Assembly (NCBI GenBank): GCA_937893675.1
Contig: CALBGI010000056.1
Span: 53,464-117,463, forward strand
Origin: an uncultured Blautia sp.
GTDB lineage: Bacteria; Bacillota; Clostridia; Lachnospirales; Lachnospiraceae
Length of the DNA stretch: 64,000 nucleotides
Direction: 5' to 3'
Below the pieces are notes generated by a model. The model did not search any database and was not told where the DNA came from. It saw nothing but the letters and a program-made list of their open reading frames with translations. The position numbers were made by a program, and so were the translations under genes. Shown piece by piece: positions 1 through 9,238 of this stretch (within the stretch, counting starts at the first letter, position 1; the number at the start of each line of letters is the position of its first letter).

Positions 1-371
1 GCAAAGGAAGAACGGATGTTGAGACTTCCCTTGCTCAGATTGCTGATCGCCTTTTTCAGTGTATTTTGAAGCTCCGAAAACTCCGGCGCATCCGGGTTTT
101 CTGTCAGCTCCCGCATGGCTTCCTGGATCTTGGGATCTTTGTTCAGGGCAAAATGATAGCTTCGGATTTCCTCAATAGCGCTGTCCATGATCGAGCTGGC
201 AAATTCCAGCTGCTGGCTGGATACCATATTCAGCTCCTCGGTCAGCTTATCTGAGAAGAGAGAGCTGATGATCAGGGAAAACACCATAAAAATAATGACG
301 GTAATTGTAAGAAACATCAGCATAAAACGGGTGCTGATATTTTTTATTTTAGGTATTTTTAACTGGGGCAT
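1..371 (-). CDS. Membrane sensor protein, N-terminal part (likely sensor histidine kinase)
   Basis: The reading frame starts at an ATG at 371 with GGAGG 8 bases upstream and runs off the window edge, so only about 123 residues are visible. One strong membrane segment lies at about residues 17-38, followed by a helical extracytoplasmic region rich in Glu, Gln and Ser. This is the usual N-terminus of a YesM/LytS-type sensor kinase. No catalytic domain is inside the window, so a chemoreceptor-like protein is also possible. It is divergent from the sugar ABC operon at 550, which fits a sensor that controls that operon; this link is inference. Confidence 0.6.
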   Translation of the reverse strand, partial: MPQLKIPKIKNISTRFMLMFLTITVIIFMVFSLIISSLFSDKLTEELNMVSSQQLEFASSIMDSAIEEIRSYHFALNKDPKIQEAMRELTENPDAPEFSELQNTLKKAISNLSKGSLNIRSSF

Positions 372-549
372 AAGAAATTCCTCCGGGTATTTTAGAGATA
401 ACTTCTATATTTATACCATATTTTGCGAGAAAATAGTTTGAAATTACAGAATAAGTTAATTGTATTGATAAAAAATGAATTACTTTGATAGAAATTACTG
501 AAAAAGAAGGGTACTATTTATCAAAAGAGAAAAAGAAGGGGGTGAGGAC
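372..549. promoter_or_regulatory. Divergent intergenic region
   Basis: This AT-rich gap separates the minus-strand sensor from the sugar operon. It holds two TTGATA words at 475-480 and 485-490 and two AATTAC words, which could be regulator half-sites. I found no convincing -35/-10 pair. A purine-rich ribosome binding site (AAGAAGGGGGTGAGG) precedes the TTG start at 550. Confidence 0.3.
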
Positions 550-2067
550 TTGAGCGGAGTATTGGAATTTCGGGGGATTACGAAGTCATTTCCCGGAGTA
601 CTGGCCCTGAATCAAGTCAGTTTCACAGCAAAAGGCGGAGAAGTGACAGCCCTTGTTGGGGAAAATGGAGCCGGAAAAAGCACGCTTTTGAAGATCCTCA
701 ACGGAGATTATCAGCCGGACGGCGGTCAATATCTCATGGATGGAAAAGAATGCCATTTTAAGACACCGCAGGAAGCCATCGCAGCCGGTGTCAGTATCAT
801 TTATCAGGAACGTCAGATCATACCCTATCTGAGTGTAGCAGAAAACCTGTTTATGGAGGAACTCCCAAAAGGAAAAGCAGGACTTTTGGACTATCGGAAG
901 CTCAATAAAATGGCGCAGGAGATCATTGACGAATTCAAGCTTCCCTTTAAGGCGGGGGACAGAGTCCGCGACCTGTCAGTTGCACATCAGCAAATGGTGG
1001 AAATCATGAAATCTTACCGGAGAAATCCGAAGATTATCGCATTTGATGAGCCGTCGGCTGCTTTGTCCGACGCGGAGATTGAAACACTGTTTGAGATTAT
1101 CAATCAGCTGAAGCAAAAAGGAATCGTGATCCTCTATGTATCTCACCGCATGAAGGAGATTTTTCAGATTACCGATCAGGTTGTCATTTTGAAGGACGGG
1201 CAGTTTGTAGAGCAGATTGCCACTGCCAGCACAAACGAAAAAGAAATCGTAAAAAAGATGGTGGGAAGAGATTTGGGAGATATCTTCAAAAATCTCGACA
1301 GAAACGATAAGATCGGTCCTGTGGTACTGGAAGCAGACAAGCTTGTGGCAGAGAATGTAAAAGAAGTAAGCTTTCAGCTTCACGCAGGAGAGGTTCTGGG
1401 ATTTGCCGGCCTGGTAGGCGCGGGAAGAACAGAAACCATGCGGCTGATCTTTGGGGCAGACCAGAGGAAAAGCGGACGGATCCTGGTGGACGGAAAAGAA
1501 GCGAAGATCCTGCAGCCGGAGGACGCCATTGCCCTGGGCATCGGCCTGTGTCCGGAGGATCGCAAGGAACAGGGCATTGTGGCGAGACGCTCCATTGCCA
1601 ACAATATCACCATGGCAATCCTAAAAGAACTGTCACCCAAAGGCTTTTTTGATTTTAAGAAAGAGCAGGAAATTGCAGAAAAGGGTGTCAGAGATTTGAA
1701 TGTAAAAACACCCGGTATCGAAAAGCCGATCGGAGAGCTTTCCGGAGGAAATCAGCAAAAGGTGATTCTGGCCCGGTGGCTGGCTGCCAATCCGAAGGTT
1801 CTGATCCTGGACGAGCCGACAAAGGGGATCGACGTAGGCTCCAAGTCTGAGATTTACCAGATTATCTGTAATCTGGCAAAACAGGGGTTGGGTGTGATCG
1901 TAGTCTCCTCGGAACTTCCGGAGGTTATGGGTGTGTGTGACAGAATTGTGGTAATGTGCCAGGGACGTGTCACCGGTGAAGTGAAACGGGAAGAAGCCAC
2001 CGATGAAAAAATCCTGACTCTTGCCATGGCAGATATGTTAGGAGGAAATCATGAAAGAAAAGAGTAA
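550..2067 (+). CDS. Sugar ABC transporter ATP-binding protein (RbsA/MglA/AraG type)
   Basis: This 505-residue tandem ATPase powers uptake of a monosaccharide. The first nucleotide-binding domain has Walker A GENGAGKST at residues 37-45. The second has the degenerate GLVGAGRTE loop near 287-295 and the intact signature LSGGNQQK near 397, the pattern of the CUT2 sugar importer family. The start is a TTG with a strong GGGGGTGAGG site upstream. The stop overlaps the permease gene by 17 bases, so the two are translationally coupled. The AraF-like binding protein at 4359 suggests arabinose or another pentose or hexose as substrate; this is inference. Confidence 0.93.
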   Translation: MSGVLEFRGITKSFPGVLALNQVSFTAKGGEVTALVGENGAGKSTLLKILNGDYQPDGGQYLMDGKECHFKTPQEAIAAGVSIIYQERQIIPYLSVAENLFMEELPKGKAGLLDYRKLNKMAQEIIDEFKLPFKAGDRVRDLSVAHQQMVEIMKSYRRNPKIIAFDEPSAALSDAEIETLFEIINQLKQKGIVILYVSHRMKEIFQITDQVVILKDGQFVEQIATASTNEKEIVKKMVGRDLGDIFKNLDRNDKIGPVVLEADKLVAENVKEVSFQLHAGEVLGFAGLVGAGRTETMRLIFGADQRKSGRILVDGKEAKILQPEDAIALGIGLCPEDRKEQGIVARRSIANNITMAILKELSPKGFFDFKKEQEIAEKGVRDLNVKTPGIEKPIGELSGGNQQKVILARWLAANPKVLILDEPTKGIDVGSKSEIYQIICNLAKQGLGVIVVSSELPEVMGVCDRIVVMCQGRVTGEVKREEATDEKILTLAMADMLGGNHERKE

Positions 2068-3004
2068 AAAGTTTTTAAAATCAGATAAGCTGGGATTGCT
2101 GATCGCCCTTGCCATTATCGTTGTGGTATTCAGCGTCCTGACAGGAAACAAGTTTATTTCTGTTGCAAATATCCGGAATATTGCTATTTCTTCTGCAATT
2201 GTGGGTCTGGTGGTGATCGGAGAATGTTATCTTCTGATCGTCGGACATGTGGATCTGTCCCCGGGCTCCGTAGCTGCTTTTTCCGGCGTGCTGGTATCCA
2301 TTCTTTTGACAAAGGGGATTCCTCTTGTCATAGCCATACTTCTTGTCATGGCGTTTGGCCTTTTTATCGGTTTTATGAACGCCACGCTGGTAAACAAGCT
2401 GAAGCTGGAGCCGTTTATTGCGACACTGGCAGCCATGTCTATTTTCCGCGGACTTGCATACATCATCTGTGATGGAAAAGCGGTATTTGTAACTGACAGC
2501 GCATTTCTGAAACTCGGAACAGGACGTCTTTTCGGCGTGATTCCTTATCCGGTTCTGATCTGTATTATTTTCTTTGCCATTGCCATTGTGATTCTCAACC
2601 GCACCAGATTCGGAAGAAGCGTCTATATGGTGGGAGGTAATGCAAACGCGGCGCGTCTGGCTGGTATCAATGCCCAGAAAGTGAGAATGAAAATTTATAT
2701 GGCAGCCTCCGCTCTTGCAGCGCTTGGCGGAATTCTTCAGGCAGGACGTATGAGCTCCGGTCAGCCGACAGCGGCAGAAGGGCTTGAGTTTGATGCGGTG
2801 ACTGCAGTTGTCCTTGGCGGCGTAGCCATGAGCGGCGGTGTGGGAACCCTGGGAGGTGCTGTCATCGGCCTTATCATTATGCAGAGCTTTAACAATGGTC
2901 TGATGATGCTGAATGTGCCTTCTTTCTGGCAGACGGTTTCCAGAGGACTTTTACTTATCGCAGCGCTGTCCTTTGATTTTATCAGGAACAGAAAACGGAA
3001 ATAG
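2051..3004 (+). CDS. Sugar ABC transporter permease (RbsC/AraH type)
   Basis: A hydrophobic 317-residue protein of the BPD_transp_2 family, the membrane channel for the ATPase encoded just upstream. It has about eight to ten membrane segments and the GGxAMSGGVGTLGG-like glycine-rich loop typical of RbsC permeases near the C-terminus. It is the only permease in this operon and probably forms a homodimer. GGAGG lies just upstream of the ATG, inside the end of the ATPase gene. Confidence 0.93.
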   Translation: MKEKSKKFLKSDKLGLLIALAIIVVVFSVLTGNKFISVANIRNIAISSAIVGLVVIGECYLLIVGHVDLSPGSVAAFSGVLVSILLTKGIPLVIAILLVMAFGLFIGFMNATLVNKLKLEPFIATLAAMSIFRGLAYIICDGKAVFVTDSAFLKLGTGRLFGVIPYPVLICIIFFAIAIVILNRTRFGRSVYMVGGNANAARLAGINAQKVRMKIYMAASALAALGGILQAGRMSSGQPTAAEGLEFDAVTAVVLGGVAMSGGVGTLGGAVIGLIIMQSFNNGLMMLNVPSFWQTVSRGLLLIAALSFDFIRNRKRK

Positions 3005-3031
3005 GCATGTGTGCAGAAAGGGGAATGCCAT

Positions 3032-4294
3032 ATGAACTCAAGAGAACGGGTTCTGGCGGCGATCAATCACCGGGAGCCGGATAAGGTTCCCATGGATTTG
3101 GGAGGCTGTGGACAGACCGGGATTAACGCAAGCTCGTTATATCATCTGAGAGAGGCCTTTGGGCTTCCTCAGCACCCATTGAAAATCTGCGAGCCCTATC
3201 AGCTTCTGGGGGAAGTGGAGCTTGACCTGCTGGAAAAGACAGGCGCAGATGTCGTTCCGCTGTGGAACAGAGGGACCATGTTCGGAACCAGCGGCCCGGT
3301 GACAAAGCCGTGGAATATGCCGGACGGTACACCGGTGCTGATGACAGAGGATTTTGCGTATGATGTGGACGAGAGAGGAAATACTCTGGTTTATCCATGC
3401 GGGGACAGGACGGCTCCCTACAGCGCTCACATGCCCCAGGGCGGCTCTTTCTTTGACGGTATTGACAGGGCTGGGGAATATGATGAAGACAATCTTACAC
3501 CCATTGAGGATTATAAGGATTCTTTTCAGGTAAAAACAGAGGAAGACTGTATTCATTGGGAAAAAGAGTCCCGACGCCTTTATGATAACAGCGATTTTGC
3601 AGTTATGGGGGTGCTGGGAGGCATGGGGCTCGGCGATGCGGCCGAGATTCCCGGGCCGTTTTTGAAGCATCCCAAAGGTATTCGAAGCATGGAAGACTGG
3701 CTGATGGCGCATGTGCTTTATCCGGAGTATCTGGAGGCGATTTTCCGGATGCAGACAGAGGTCATGCTGAAAAATCTGGAGCTTTACCGTCAGGCGGTGG
3801 GCGACAGAATACAGACCATCTGGGTGAGCGGAACGGATTTTGGAACCCAGAATGGGCTGATGCAGTCCGCGGATATTTTCCGGAAACTTTATAAGCCTTA
3901 CTATAAAAAAGTCAATGACTGGATTCACGAAAACACAGAGTGGAAGACTTTTTACCACAGCTGCGGGGCAGTTGCGGATCTGATACCGGATTTCATTGAT
4001 ATGGGAGTGGATATTCTGAATCCGGTACAGTGCTCTGCAAAAGGCATGGACGCCAAGTTTCTGAAAGATACCTATGGGGACAGGATCGTGTTCTGGGGCG
4101 GCGGTATTGACACGCAGGTGACGCTTCCAAGAGGAACGGCCAAAGAAGTCTACGATCAGGCAACAGAGCGTCTGGAAATATTCTCCAGGGGCGGAGGATA
4201 TGTATTTGCGGCAATTCACAACATTGTCGCCAATGTGCCGGCGGAGAATCTGGTGGCAATGTATGAAGCTTTGCGGGATTTCAGAAACCGGTAA
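3032..4294 (+). CDS. Uroporphyrinogen decarboxylase-superfamily protein (MtaA-like methyltransferase candidate)
   Basis: The protein of about 420 residues begins NSRERVLAAINHREPDKVPMD, the usual opening of UroD-superfamily proteins. The ATG at 3032 is preferred over the in-frame GTG at 3011 because AAAGGGGA lies at good spacing before it. The motif HSCG (H309, C311) plus a later Cys in the VQCSAKGMD segment resembles the zinc site of corrinoid methyltransferases such as MtaA, which true heme-pathway HemE enzymes lack. No corrinoid protein gene is nearby. Its place between the permease and the binding protein ties it to metabolism of the imported compound, perhaps a methylated sugar; this is inference. 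Confidence 0.8.
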   Translation: MNSRERVLAAINHREPDKVPMDLGGCGQTGINASSLYHLREAFGLPQHPLKICEPYQLLGEVELDLLEKTGADVVPLWNRGTMFGTSGPVTKPWNMPDGTPVLMTEDFAYDVDERGNTLVYPCGDRTAPYSAHMPQGGSFFDGIDRAGEYDEDNLTPIEDYKDSFQVKTEEDCIHWEKESRRLYDNSDFAVMGVLGGMGLGDAAEIPGPFLKHPKGIRSMEDWLMAHVLYPEYLEAIFRMQTEVMLKNLELYRQAVGDRIQTIWVSGTDFGTQNGLMQSADIFRKLYKPYYKKVNDWIHENTEWKTFYHSCGAVADLIPDFIDMGVDILNPVQCSAKGMDAKFLKDTYGDRIVFWGGGIDTQVTLPRGTAKEVYDQATERLEIFSRGGGYVFAAIHNIVANVPAENLVAMYEALRDFRNR

Positions 4295-4358
4295 AGGCAG
4301 GAAAAATATGTAAAAAAGCGAAAGCTTTAAATATGAAAAGTTCAAGGAGGAAATGAAC

Positions 4359-5378
4359 ATGAAAAAAAGAATTATCGCAACGTTACTGGCAGCAGCAATG
4401 GCAGGCACAATGACGGTGAATGTTTTTGCGGAGGAAGAGGCGCCCACCCTGGCGTTTATCTGCAAGGACCTTTCCCAGGAATGGTTTGTCGGAACCTCAA
4501 ACGCAATGCTGGAGACTGCAAAAGAGAGAGGTGCCAAGGACGTTATCATGTACGACTGCGCCATGAGCCCGGACAAATATATGACAGCGCTGGATACCGC
4601 GATTTCCCAGGATGTAGATGTGCTTATCGTATGCCCTCCGGACCAGAAGCTGAGCCAGATCACTGTGGAAAGATGCAAAGAGGCCGGAATCAAGGTTATG
4701 GCAGACGATGATGGCCTGATCGACGAGAACGGAAAGCATCTTGCACCGTCTCTGGAGCTGGATGCCTACAGAGTTGGACAGGGAATCGGTGAATATCTTG
4801 CAAATTATGTGACCGAGAACAAGATTAACGAAGACTATTCCGAAGTAGGATACCTTTGCATGACGATGTCTGAGGTTTCCTCCTGTGTTCCGCGTTCGGA
4901 AGGCGCAGTGGACAAATTTACAGAGCTGATCAGTGATTTCCCGGAAGATAAAATCATCGAGGCAGACTATGACGGAACTTCCGATGAAGGCTTTAACGTA
5001 GCAGCAGCTACCATTACCGCGCATCCGGAAATCAAAACCTGGCTGGTAACTGCACCGAACGATGAAGGCGCACAGGGAGCAACCAGAGCGCTTGAGCAGG
5101 CGAGTGTTGATAAAGACGCTATCGTTATCGGTGTTGGTGGATATCTTGCGAAGGACGAGTTCAAAAAAGATTTCTCCTGTTTCAAAGCTACGGCGTACAT
5201 TGATCCGGCTCTTGACGGACAACTTGCCGCAAACGCAGCAATGGACTGGATCGAGAAGGACATCATGCCTTACAGCGATTACATTGAAGAAGGCGGCGAA
5301 TTCGGCGTATATCCCTTCAGCGCAACTATGATTGATGCAAGCAATTATGAAGAAGTAATGGGCGACGACGCAAAATAA
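4359..5378 (+). CDS. Sugar ABC transporter substrate-binding protein (AraF-like)
   Basis: A 339-residue periplasmic-binding-protein-family sugar receptor for the transporter encoded at 550-3004. The ATG at 4359 sits 8 bases after AAGGAGG and is preferred over the ATG at 4353. The signal peptide ends in an A-x-A type site near VNVFA-EEE and contains no lipobox Cys. Segments such as VLIVCPPDQKLSQITVERC, KVMADDDG and IKTWLVTAPNDE match the layout of L-arabinose-binding AraF more closely than RbsB. The substrate is therefore probably arabinose or a similar sugar, unproven. Confidence 0.88.
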   Translation: MKKRIIATLLAAAMAGTMTVNVFAEEEAPTLAFICKDLSQEWFVGTSNAMLETAKERGAKDVIMYDCAMSPDKYMTALDTAISQDVDVLIVCPPDQKLSQITVERCKEAGIKVMADDDGLIDENGKHLAPSLELDAYRVGQGIGEYLANYVTENKINEDYSEVGYLCMTMSEVSSCVPRSEGAVDKFTELISDFPEDKIIEADYDGTSDEGFNVAAATITAHPEIKTWLVTAPNDEGAQGATRALEQASVDKDAIVIGVGGYLAKDEFKKDFSCFKATAYIDPALDGQLAANAAMDWIEKDIMPYSDYIEEGGEFGVYPFSATMIDASNYEEVMGDDAK

Positions 5379-5392
5379 AAGAGGAAAAACCG

Positions 5393-6154
5393 ATGGCATT
5401 TTTACAGGGAAGTTATTTTTCGGAGGAGCTTCTGCAGGAGGTACATTTTACCTGCATCCGTCCTTTTGAGAATCAGAAAGAAGAAGCGCAGGAGAAATAT
5501 CTGATTTTGCTCCATGGACTTATGGACAACAGCAATGCCTGGATATTGAAAACGAATCTTTACCGTCTGGCAGAAGAGTACGGTGTCACTGTTTTTTGCC
5601 CGGAGGGGCACCGCAGCTGTTACTGCGATATGAAGTACGGGGGAAAATATCGCCGAATGCTTATAAAGGAAATACCCCGGGTCATGAAAGGCCTGCTGGG
5701 GTGTGAGCTGAACGGAAAGAATACCGTGATCGCAGGAAATTCAGCAGGCGGTCTGGGAGCTCTGAAGGCAGTGCTTTCGCCGGATTCCCTGTATCGCAAA
5801 TGTATGGCTTTTTCACCGGTGGTCCATCCGGAAAAGGCGCTTCGGGATATTCCGGAAAGCTACCTGATCGCTGGAGAAGAACGGGCAATCTTTGGAGAAG
5901 CGCTTAAGATTCCGCAGGAGGAAAATCCGGCAGAGCTTTTGAAGGATGAACGCCTAAAGAACAAATTTCCTCTGCAGATTACGATTTCCTGTGGGACAGA
6001 GGACTTTCTGCTGGCGCAAAACCGGGAATTTCAGAAGGCCCTTGCAGAATCGGGAGTTTCGGTGACTTACCGGGAGGCTGCAGGAGAACACGGATGGGAA
6101 TACTGGGAAAACCATTTAAAAGAATTGTTTGAAGAGTATTTTGCTGAAGACTAA
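5393..6154 (+). CDS. Alpha/beta-hydrolase esterase (esterase D / tributyrin esterase family)
   Basis: A 253-residue protein of the PF00756 esterase family. It has HGLMDN (oxyanion region), the nucleophile elbow GNSAGG, an acid near CGTEDF, and the histidine in GEHGWEYW at the C-terminal end. No signal peptide is seen, so it is probably cytoplasmic. It is the last gene of the sugar operon, 14 bases after the binding protein. A likely job is removing acyl groups from an imported sugar ester, as with Est1E-like feruloyl or acetyl esterases; this is inference. Confidence 0.85.
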   Translation: MAFLQGSYFSEELLQEVHFTCIRPFENQKEEAQEKYLILLHGLMDNSNAWILKTNLYRLAEEYGVTVFCPEGHRSCYCDMKYGGKYRRMLIKEIPRVMKGLLGCELNGKNTVIAGNSAGGLGALKAVLSPDSLYRKCMAFSPVVHPEKALRDIPESYLIAGEERAIFGEALKIPQEENPAELLKDERLKNKFPLQITISCGTEDFLLAQNREFQKALAESGVSVTYREAAGEHGWEYWENHLKELFEEYFAED

Positions 6155-6156
6155 AT

Positions 6157-6202
6157 AAAACCACTTGACCATGAGGATTGATTCACGGTCAAGTGGTTTT
6201 TT
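6157..6202 (+). terminator. Rho-independent terminator of the sugar operon
   Basis: The stem CCACTTGACC (6161-6170) pairs perfectly with GGTCAAGTGG (6187-6196), flanked by A-run and T-run, with a 16-base loop. It directly follows the esterase stop. Confidence 0.88.
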
Positions 6203-6276
6203 CGTTTAGTTACGTTTATCTTCTTCTGCACGGACTTCAATGCCATCTTCAGCTTTGTTTACATTCCCCCAAAAAG

Positions 6277-6319
6277 TTTAACCCATATTTAACCAAAATG
6301 CGGCGGCGGTTTTCATAAT
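6277..6319 (+). promoter_or_regulatory. Pho-box-like direct repeat and promoter
   Basis: TTTAACC occurs at 6277-6283 and 6288-6294, two 7-base repeats with a 4-base gap. This is the 11-bp periodicity of PhoB/PhoP boxes. Candidate -10 elements are CATAAT (6314-6319) and TATAAT (6327-6332). Neither has a good -35, as expected for an activator-dependent promoter. It lies upstream of the alkaline phosphatase gene. Confidence 0.55.
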
Positions 6320-6388
6320 GCATTGTTATAATCGTTCTTGTCAAAAACAATTTCTGAAAATTTAAGAGAAGAAGGAGAACAAGAATTT

Positions 6389-7921
6389 ATGAAAGCAAAA
6401 AGAATCAGCGCTTTATTACTGGCAGCAATGATGACAGCCGGGACCGCACTGCCGGCAATGGCAGCAGAGGAGGCCGTGACTGCGCCGAAATATATTTTTC
6501 TGTTTATTGGCGACGGAATGAGCTATCCTCAGATCCAGAGCACAAATTATTACCTGAATGCAATGGAAGATGACGGGGATGAGATTCTTACCAGTGAAAA
6601 TAAACTGAACATGATGAATTTCCCGGTGGCAGGCTCTGCGCAGACCTATGACAGCACTTCCTTCTGCCCGGATTCCGCATCCACGGCAACCTCCATTTCC
6701 ACAGGCCACAAGACCTACAGCGGAACCATCAATGTTGCCGAGGACATGGAGACTACCTACGAGACGATCGCGGAGAAGCTGAAAGAGCAACTGGGTTACA
6801 AGATCGGCGTACTTTCCTCTGTAAACTTAAACCATGCGACTCCGGCAGCTTTTTATGCGCATCAGGCATCCAGAAGCAATTACTATGAGATCGGTGAAGA
6901 AATGGTGAACAGCGGTTTCGATTATTTTGCAGGCGGCGGTCTTTTGAGCCCAACCGGCGAAGAAGGGGATCAAAAAGATCTCTACGAGCTGGCACAGGAG
7001 GCGGGCTACAAGGTAGTTAAGACACAGGCGGAGGCAGAGGCGCTCACCGCAGAGGACGGCAAGGCGATCGTCATTGATGAGACTTTGGCAGACGGCGATT
7101 CCATGAGCTATGACATGGATCTGGAAGAGGGCGAGTGGGCTCTGGCAGATTACGTGGAAAAGGGAATTGAGGTTCTGGATAATGAAAACGGTTTCTTCAT
7201 GATGGTAGAGGGCGGAAAGATTGACTGGGCCTGCCATGCAAACGATGCGGCAGCATCCATTACAGATACGGTTGCACTTGACGAAGCTGTGGGAAAAGCC
7301 GTGGAATTTTACACCGAGCATCCCCAAGAAACGCTGATCCTCGTGACAGGAGACCATGAGACCGGCGGTCTGTCCCTTGGATTTGCCGGAACAGATTACG
7401 ATACCTTCCTTACCAACCTTTCCAATCAGAAGATTTCCTATGCAAAATTTGATTCTGACTATGTAACAGGATACAAAGAAAACAAGACAGATTTTGACAC
7501 TGTTATGACAGATATCACAGAGCTTTTCGGACTTCAGGCGCCGGCAGCAGAGGGTGCGGAATCGACCAATCAGGCGGACAGCAAGGACGAGCATCCGGAG
7601 AGTGAAGCAGAGGGAACGCTGGTGATGACAGACTACGAGTACGAAAAACTGAAAGCTGCATACGAGGAAACCATGTCCCGCACCGGAGAGGAAGAAGAAT
7701 TCAGTCAGGAAGAATACCTCCTGTACGGAAGCTACGAACCCCTTACCGTTACGATCACCCATATTCTCAACAACAAATCCGGCATCAGCTTTTCTTCCTA
7801 TGCGCACACCGGTCTTCCGGTAGAAGTATTTGCCATGGGAGCCGGTCAGGAGGCGTTCGGCGGATATTACGACAACACCGATATTTACAACAAAATGGCA
7901 GCACTGACAGGTGTACAGTAA
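6389..7921 (+). CDS. Secreted alkaline phosphatase
   Basis: A 510-residue PhoA-family phosphomonoesterase that releases phosphate outside the cell. The start is the ATG at 6389, with GAAGGAG upstream. Residues 1-26 form a signal peptide with an A-x-A site. The metal ligand motif GDGMSYP (D42), the nucleophile in PDSASTAT (S96), and GDHETGG with its metal ligands are all present. An acidic, low-complexity insert near residues 390-410 (SKDEHPESEAEG) is not conserved in the family. A Pho-box-like repeat lies upstream, so phosphate starvation control is likely. The YibE/F gene follows after 12 bases. Confidence 0.92.
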   Translation: MKAKRISALLLAAMMTAGTALPAMAAEEAVTAPKYIFLFIGDGMSYPQIQSTNYYLNAMEDDGDEILTSENKLNMMNFPVAGSAQTYDSTSFCPDSASTATSISTGHKTYSGTINVAEDMETTYETIAEKLKEQLGYKIGVLSSVNLNHATPAAFYAHQASRSNYYEIGEEMVNSGFDYFAGGGLLSPTGEEGDQKDLYELAQEAGYKVVKTQAEAEALTAEDGKAIVIDETLADGDSMSYDMDLEEGEWALADYVEKGIEVLDNENGFFMMVEGGKIDWACHANDAAASITDTVALDEAVGKAVEFYTEHPQETLILVTGDHETGGLSLGFAGTDYDTFLTNLSNQKISYAKFDSDYVTGYKENKTDFDTVMTDITELFGLQAPAAEGAESTNQADSKDEHPESEAEGTLVMTDYEYEKLKAAYEETMSRTGEEEEFSQEEYLLYGSYEPLTVTITHILNNKSGISFSSYAHTGLPVEVFAMGAGQEAFGGYYDNTDIYNKMAALTGVQ

Positions 7922-7933
7922 GGGGCAGCGCAA

Positions 7934-9076
7934 ATGATGGAAAAGCTTAGAAAGAACTCGGTTTCTTTGCTGGCGCTCCTGCTCATTGTCATCCTCATGG
8001 TCCTTCCCACGGGCTATGAGGATGCTGCTATTTACAAGGATACAGAGCGGGTGCGGGTAAAGGTTCTGTCCACGGATGAAAGCCGGGTGATCAACAACGG
8101 TCTGATCCAGTCCGGAGAGCAGTATTGCCAGGTAAAGGTTCTGGACGGAAAGTTTAAAGGTCAGGAAGCGCGGGCGGTGAACATGCTCAGCGGTTCCCTG
8201 GAATCGGACAAGATATATGAGACCGGCGATGTGGCGCAGGTGGTGATAAGCCATAAGGACGGGGAAATTCTGTCCATTACCATGACAGACCATTTTCGGA
8301 TAGACAAAGAGCTTCTGCTCGCGGGGCTGTTTGTGCTGCTCCTGGTGCTGTTTGCAGGACGCGTAGGTTTAAGGGCAGTGTATTCCTTTATCATCACTGT
8401 GCTCACCATATGGAAAATCATGGTTCCGGCCTTTCTGAAGGGGATCAATCCGATCTGGTGCGGGATTGCCATTACGGCTTTTTTGACCGTGCTGATCATT
8501 TTTCTGGTGTACGGCTGGGACAAAAAGACCCTGGCAGCCAGCAGCGGCGCACTTCTGGGCGTGCTTGTGACCTGCATTATGGGCTGCGTGTTCACCGATT
8601 TATTTCAGATCCACGGCGCGGTCATGGCATACTCGGAAAGCCTTCTGTATGCGGGGTATCAGGATCTGAACCTTACCCGGATTTTTATGAGCGGCATTTT
8701 TATCGGCGCCTCCGGCGCCATGATGGATCTGGCGGTGGATATCACGTCTGCGGTCAATGAGGTAATCCAGAAAAAGCCGGAAATCGGCTGGCGGGAGGCT
8801 GCCCGTTCAGGTATGAATGTGGGGCGCGCTGCCATGGGAACCATGACGACAACGCTGCTTTTGGCCTACTCCGGCGGATATATCGCGCTGCTGATGACCT
8901 TTATGGCGCAGGGAACCCCCATTGACCATATTTTTAATTACAAATATGTGTCAGCGGAAATTCTGGATACCGTGGTGGGAAGCTTCGGCTTGGTGACCGT
9001 TGCGCCCTTTACGGCGCTGACCAGCGCGCTTTTGCTGACGGGAAGGAGCCGGAAAGAAAAAGAAGTATCGTTGTAA
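7934..9076 (+). CDS. YibE/F family membrane protein
   Basis: A 380-residue protein with one N-terminal membrane segment, an extracytoplasmic beta-rich region to about residue 120, then seven or more membrane helices. The block GIFIGASGAMMDLAVDI and the following AARSGMNVGRAAMGTM region are the hallmarks of the YibE/F family. The function is unknown. It shares the phosphatase transcript (12-base gap, terminator after it), so it may act in phosphate or metal handling; this is inference only. Confidence 0.87.
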   Translation: MMEKLRKNSVSLLALLLIVILMVLPTGYEDAAIYKDTERVRVKVLSTDESRVINNGLIQSGEQYCQVKVLDGKFKGQEARAVNMLSGSLESDKIYETGDVAQVVISHKDGEILSITMTDHFRIDKELLLAGLFVLLLVLFAGRVGLRAVYSFIITVLTIWKIMVPAFLKGINPIWCGIAITAFLTVLIIFLVYGWDKKTLAASSGALLGVLVTCIMGCVFTDLFQIHGAVMAYSESLLYAGYQDLNLTRIFMSGIFIGASGAMMDLAVDITSAVNEVIQKKPEIGWREAARSGMNVGRAAMGTMTTTLLLAYSGGYIALLMTFMAQGTPIDHIFNYKYVSAEILDTVVGSFGLVTVAPFTALTSALLLTGRSRKEKEVSL

Positions 9077-9087
9077 AAAGAGAAAAG

Positions 9088-9135
9088 AGGAGCAGCTCAA
9101 AGTGCCCGGAAAGCCTTTTGAGCTGCTCCTTTTTT
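9088..9135 (+). terminator. Rho-independent terminator after yibE/F-like gene
   Basis: AGGAGCAGCTCAAA (9088-9101) pairs perfectly with TTTGAGCTGCTCCT (9117-9130), followed by a T-run. Confidence 0.9.
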
Positions 9136-9238
9136 CTGTAAAGACGCCAGGGCGCCGGGATCGGGACAAGGAGAAGAGCTGGAAATCAGGCGCTGTCTGT
9201 AGTAGAATAAAAGCAGCCCTGGCAGGGAAGGTCTCTGC

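Noticed and set aside
3137..4693. A 518-codon minus-strand frame across the UroD-like and binding protein genes
   Set aside because: It crosses two real genes and an intergenic gap, with no motif or start site.
6827..8293. A 488-codon minus-strand frame in the phosphatase and YibE/F genes
   Set aside because: Cys-rich nonsense text antisense to two clear genes.
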